A stretch of DNA of 64,000 nt from Pegea sp. RAD2-039 (taxonomy: Eukaryota > Chordata > Thaliacea > Salpida > Salpidae). This document shows positions 59,650-64,000 of this stretch, in pieces (the stretch's first letter is position 1; every line of letters starts with the position of its first letter). Under the pieces are notes generated by a model. The model was not told the DNA's origin and ran no database searches. It was given only the letters and a program-made list of their open reading frames with translations. The position numbers and the translations under genes were made by a program. The stretch spans positions 558,001-622,000 of the forward strand of contig JAQGEQ010000179.1 in the NCBI GenBank assembly GCA_034620365.1, in the 5' to 3' direction.

Positions 59650-59960
59650 TCGTTAAACAATTTAAGATCCAACTATTGTAGAAGGCGCAAAACTCTTAAA
59701 TTTAAGCCGGAGTTGGAACCTCGTACACCATTCTTCACTATACTTTGTGCCGTTTCGGCAGCTCTTTAAATGCTATCTAGGTATAGCCGTATCAGTTCTT
59801 TCGTTCTGCTGCATACCTTGCTGAAGCGGAATCCTACTACGTGGGCAAACAAATGGTTTTCCATAATTCTGCCCAGACCTTGTGCTGTGCAGTGTGCAGT
59901 ACAGATTTACCTTTAATATTACCATGCTTGGACGAAGCAGGCCATTATATATCATTACAA
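59650..59960 (-). repeat. Diverged inverted relative of the GC-rich repeat at 29.65 kb
   Basis: Balanced base composition in AT-rich surroundings. The reverse complement shares CCTGCTT, GGGCAGAA and TGCAGCAGAACGAAAGAACTGA-like blocks with 29645-29790. The frame at 59773-59964 is probably incidental. Confidence 0.4.
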
Positions 59961-60211
59961 TCAAACTTATAAATACTTCTTTTCAACTATTATTTCTGAT
60001 GAAAAGAATATGTAACCTAAAGTTTATTTAAAGCATAATAAAAATTGTTTGAAAATCTTTATCATTCAATAACTGATATTCGCTTTAACAAACTTTTTGT
60101 TTAGAAAAGTATTATTTAGAAGTTTACTGAAAGTTTTTGCACAATATTGGTTTATTGATTTTTTTTGTATATTTACATAGAAGTTGTTCATCTTTGATTA
60201 GTTTTATTTTA

Positions 60212-60433
60212 TCATAAAAAGGACAAAAGAACAAATCTCTTTTTAAAGGTTTTTATGATTAAGCGTTTCTGTTTTAAGCTATCTTGCCATATCAATGTGC
60301 TTTCTTCTGCCTCTCTTTCTAGTATATCTTCAATATTTACTTTAATTTTGTGGTCATCTATGTAGTATCTTCGGACCTTAAAGCACTGCCAAAATTCAGT
60401 ATTAATATTGTATAAACTTAGTTTCAACAATTC
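60212..60433 (-). other. Possible terminal coding exon of an unidentified gene (73 codons)
   Basis: After a minus-strand acceptor (TTCTGCAAG) the frame is open for 73 codons to a TGA. AATAAA follows within a few bases (60203-60208), much as at the end of the gelatinase gene. The peptide (EFWQCFKVRRYYIDDHKIKV, then DILEREAEESTLIWQDSL) is charged and not simple-sequence, unlike nearby AT-driven ORFs. I could not place upstream exons with confidence. The gene would be head-to-head with the TDRD12-like gene. Product not recognised. Confidence 0.4.
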
Positions 60434-61140
60434 CTTGCAGAATGGAAAATGAAAGAAAACTTATCAATTTTTGCTATATGAGTTGAAAATTCTGCTTCAC
60501 GCAATCACTCAGTAGACGAAGTGTAGTTACTACGAAACTTATTTAAATTTAGCTAATTTTACAAAGTTAAAGTGATTAATTTAATACTGAACAATTATTA
60601 GAAACTATAACGAACAAAGTTTTCCCTTAAATTTCAAGAGAGAATTTTAACAATTTCAAGTTAAAATTTGCTTTTTTTGTTCGCACATCAAAAATTTAAA
60701 TTGAAAAATGACATGAAAGTCGTTTTATTGTTAAAATATGTGAATTTAGTTTCGCTAATTTAGAATTTTTTTTCTGCTGTATAATTTCCAAAAGTTAACC
60801 TTTTACTAGCTATAAGTAGATGCAAACCTGTTTGGTATAAAGTACTATTTAGAAGTTAAATTTTTTTAATTGTTGAACATAATTATTTACCTGTGTTCAA
60901 CTGAAGCATACATTTTGTTTTCAGTCATTGAATTTCATAGAAAATTTTTATTTTCATTAATAATTAAATTTCTTAAAATATTTTGTAACAAATGTATATC
61001 TTATAACCTTAGTTTCATTTTTGACATTTTTTCAAATGTCAATTTTTTGCATAATTTAAGCATAATTGATTCTAGCATAATCTTAATTTGTTCTTTGAAT
61101 ATTTTAGTTTGACCAAAATTTTTGTCGTTTTAAGGTCAAA
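60434..61140. other. Upstream region of the TDRD12-like gene
   Basis: AT-rich. No confident exon on either strand. It should contain the promoter of the plus-strand gene. Confidence 0.4.
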
Positions 61141-63952
61141 ATGAAAATACTAATTGTTGAAGTAAGTCTGTTTTTTTAGTGTTTTAGTTACTCATTGTCA
61201 TTATTTGAAGTTTAAAATTCTAATAATTAACTATTATTTTACTTTTATTCTAAGCTATTTATCATGTTTTTAATATTTATTTGGTTATTCTGATATGAAT
61301 TTTTATTGCTAAAAATGTTTTAGTTTGGCTTTTTTAATGGTTGTTTTACTAATATTTTAGTTTGATCATCCTCATCATTTTTTTGGAAAAGTGTTGGAAG
61401 ATTCTAACTTTATTAAGTTGAAAAGGCAGATTTCAGATTACTCTAAATCTCAAAACTTCTTGCCTCTAATTGATTGTTCATCTGGAATGGTTTGTTTTTA
61501 ATGCTCACAAATTGTAGTTTGCTTACTAAAATAAAAGTTCTATATAATGTTTGAGCATTTTAAACTATCTAAATTTCATAATTATTCATGAAAGATCATA
61601 GTCTTAAAATATTTTATCCAAGCTTTTAGTTATACATAGCTACAGAATGATTATAAAGTCAATTGAACAATATAAGATGTAATCAATATTAAAGTATTGA
61701 TGACATAAATATCAAAAAGGGATTTTATAAATCTTTTTTAATTGGTTAGTATCTTAAAACAAACAAATGATTTTTTTACGTCAGCGGTGTTTAGCCTACT
61801 CCAAAAAAAACCTGGACTACAAAAGAGCTATGATAAAAGAGGTTGTTGGCTCATCATTTAAATGTTATTTTGTTGATGAAATGCAAGAAGTTTGGACAGA
61901 TAGGTTCATTGCAAATGTTTTAATAAAAGTTTAATTTAAAACTAATGTTGTATTATTTTGCTTACAAATCTTACTCTTAACTTAAGAATATTCTTATATA
62001 AAAAATTTAAAATTAAAGAAATTTAGTTAAAGAGACAGTTAAAATACTACTTCTGTAAAACAGCAAGCAAAATGTTTCTATTCTTTTGTTTCTTACATTT
62101 AGTTTTGTTTGCTTATGTTTGGAATATCTTTAGCAGTACTATCAGTCTTTAATATTTATTGAAATTGTTGCACAGGGTGTATTCAAGTCTTGATTGGATG
62201 TGGAAACTTCCTTCTCAAATAAAATGTTTTGCATTAACTGGTATCATTCAATCGGGTCAAAATGGGTTTGGAAAGTATAATATCAAAATTCTAATTAATA
62301 TAAATTTGTGATTTACTTAAGATTTTACTGAAGCTAAAAACTAAGCTTATAAATACAAGTCAAATTTGTCCTCTTTAAATTAACAGAAGAGAGTTGAATT
62401 GGAATCTAAATGTGATTTCATTTGCTCATCAAATGATCTCAAAAGGTAAAGCAAAATTTATGAATGAAATTAATTAAAACCTTTCTTTTATTTCAGCCAA
62501 TTTTTTTGCTGATGTAAAAGTGGTAAGCGAAAATGGAAATGTGTTGTGGGTTCAACTATATCTTCAAGTATGTTTGATGGCCTATTAGTTCTCTCCACAT
62601 TTCATTTTATTTCTTTGTAGAATACCCAAACTTCTTTAAATGAACTTTTACAAGCAGAAGTTACTTGTTGCAAGTATGAGAATTTTTTGCATACTTTTTC
62701 TGCTACTTAAATAGTTTTTTGTTTGATAGGTTGTTTCAGTTATAAACTTACTTCCGTTTTTTCTGATTAAACTTTTTTATATTTTTATGCTTTAAGCTAA
62801 CTGAATGCAGAAATTAAAATTTTTTAAAAAGTATTATTTTTAGGACCTCTGAAAGCAGACCTGAATATGATTTGTCGGTAAATTGTTTGGTTTTACAACT
62901 ATCTTATGTACATCTATCATACTAACTTACTTTTATAGTATCTGAATTATTTGCTAAATTACGATACTTTTTTACAAAGCTAAATTCTTTTATTTCCTTA
63001 AGAAAAATATTTGCAAGTTACCAGCGGAGTCGTCGACAACGTAATTAAGATTTTTCTACTCTAAATGTTTACAGTTTTTAGTATTTCAAATGATTACAGA
63101 AAGTTACCTAATGCTTTTGATAAGAAGATTCAGACAAGTCCGGATGAAGAAAAACCAATAATTCAAGGAAATGTAAAAGCTTCTAGATGTTTTTCAATAC
63201 AGGATCAACGGATTCCACCATTTGTCACATCTTCTTTGATAGTAAGTACAAATTTGTTTGCATCTTGTGAATAAAATAGTTGTTTTTTTTTGTATCTGCA
63301 ATTTAACTAGTTTTTAATTGTATAGAAAATCAACCAACATCAACCAACCTTAACTCAATCTTACTGTTGGCCGATTATCATGAAAGGCTTGAATTTATTT
63401 GTGAACTTTCCTTGGTCTATTGAATCTATCTTGACTTATGTGGTTCCATTACTTTCGCGTATTTCTTTGTATGATGAAACAACAAATGAAGGTTGCTTTG
63501 AAAGAAAACTTTCTCCACAAATTCTTGTATTTTGTGTTTCAAGCTGGAGTGTAAAGGTAAATCTGTTCTAATTATCAAACTAATATCAGTTAAGACTTAC
63601 TTGCCACAAAACTAGCAAGCAAACCTAGTTTTACTAAATCTATTTAATTCTTTTACAAGCTGATTTAATATTTATTGACATCGGAAACATTTTCTTTTTC
63701 TGTTTTGACAAATACTTTTATTGTAACCCTGAGACTAATTCTATCGTTTCAAATCTTTAGTAAACAAATTCTTTATTTGCAGTTTGTTGCAGATGTATTT
63801 CATAAGTTTCTTCCTTCAAAATATTTTGTCAGCTTTACTAACCAGCAAGAAACAGACCATACAGTTTTATGCACCCTCCAAAAAGACTGTAAAGTGCTTA
63901 TATCAACCCCCTACTACCTACTACGTAATAGATCATTAATTTCCCTCAATAG
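61141..63952 (+). CDS. TDRD12-like: TDRD12-like Tudor/helicase protein of the piRNA pathway (5' part)
   Basis: Twelve exons so far: 61141-61161, 61361-61489, 61785-61903, 62176-62274, 62387-62445, 62497-62567, 62621-62673, 62844-62877, 63003-63040, 63100-63241, 63326-63556 and 63783-63952. All are in consistent phase; some introns are only about 50 bp. The N-terminus MKILIVEFDHPHHFFGKVLE and the Tudor-like unit (CLAYSKKNLDYKRAMIKEVV, YFVDEM, WKLPSQIKCFALTGI) match the first Tudor domain of TDRD12. A DEAD-box-like helicase part begins near residue 250: PIIMKGLNLFVNFPW stands where Walker A would be, YVVPLLSRIS follows, then ILVFCVSSW (motif Ia position) and VLISTPYYLLR (motif Ib position). TDRD12 acts in secondary piRNA production and transposon silencing in germ cells. 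The GKT of Walker A is absent. The gene continues past the window. Confidence 0.8.
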
Positions 63953-64000
63953 GTTTGTTACTGATTATAAGAGTTTGATTTTCTTAATGATTTATTTTCA

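Overview
The window looks like nuclear DNA of an animal. It is strongly AT-rich, uses the standard code, and its genes are split by GT-AG introns from about 50 bp to about 1 kb. The gene content is metazoan: a multi-EGF membrane protein, HSD17B12-type reductases, gelatinase-type matrix metalloproteinases (MMPs) with three fibronectin type II (FN2) modules, a GT31 glycosyltransferase and a TDRD12-like Tudor/helicase protein of the piRNA pathway. Gelatinase architecture is best known from chordates. A compact invertebrate chordate such as a tunicate is therefore one possibility, but this is inference. All exon models were read by eye from splice signals, reading phase and protein motifs, so exon edges may be off by a base or so.

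Layout. 1-4965 (-): 5' part of a gene with at least 14 EGF domains. 6113-12640 (+): tandem HSD17B12-like reductases, the first intact and the second carrying three frameshifts. 13.6-15.6 kb: a decayed Ty3/Gypsy-type element, followed by an orphan exon-like stretch. 16.4-22.5 kb (-): three paralogous genes of a family I do not recognise. Each has a first coding exon of only 19 or 25 coding bases, a phase-1 intron, one membrane span, and a cytoplasmic tail that is short, histidine-rich or Lys/Glu/Ser/His-rich. 23.6-28.9 kb (-): a complete 14-exon gelatinase gene of 713 codons.

About 19.25-30.18 kb is repeated almost unchanged, in direct orientation, at about 30.30-41.5 kb. The repeat contains a truncated histidine-rich gene, a full second Lys/His-rich gene and a second gelatinase. 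The left breakpoint lies inside the histidine-rich gene, so its second copy lost the repeat and tail.

41.5-52 kb is a gene-poor AT-rich stretch with a few GC-richer islands. 52.06-54.24 kb (+): a four-exon GT31 beta-1,3-glycosyltransferase. 54.7-59.2 kb: a nest of repeats with a tRNA-Val-derived SINE and a second Gypsy-type element carrying gag, protease and RNase H remnants. 61.14 kb to the end (+): a TDRD12-like gene whose helicase Walker A position is degenerate.

Best candidate for something undescribed: the three-member tiny-first-exon membrane protein family next to, and partly co-duplicated with, a gelatinase. Its function cannot be told from sequence.
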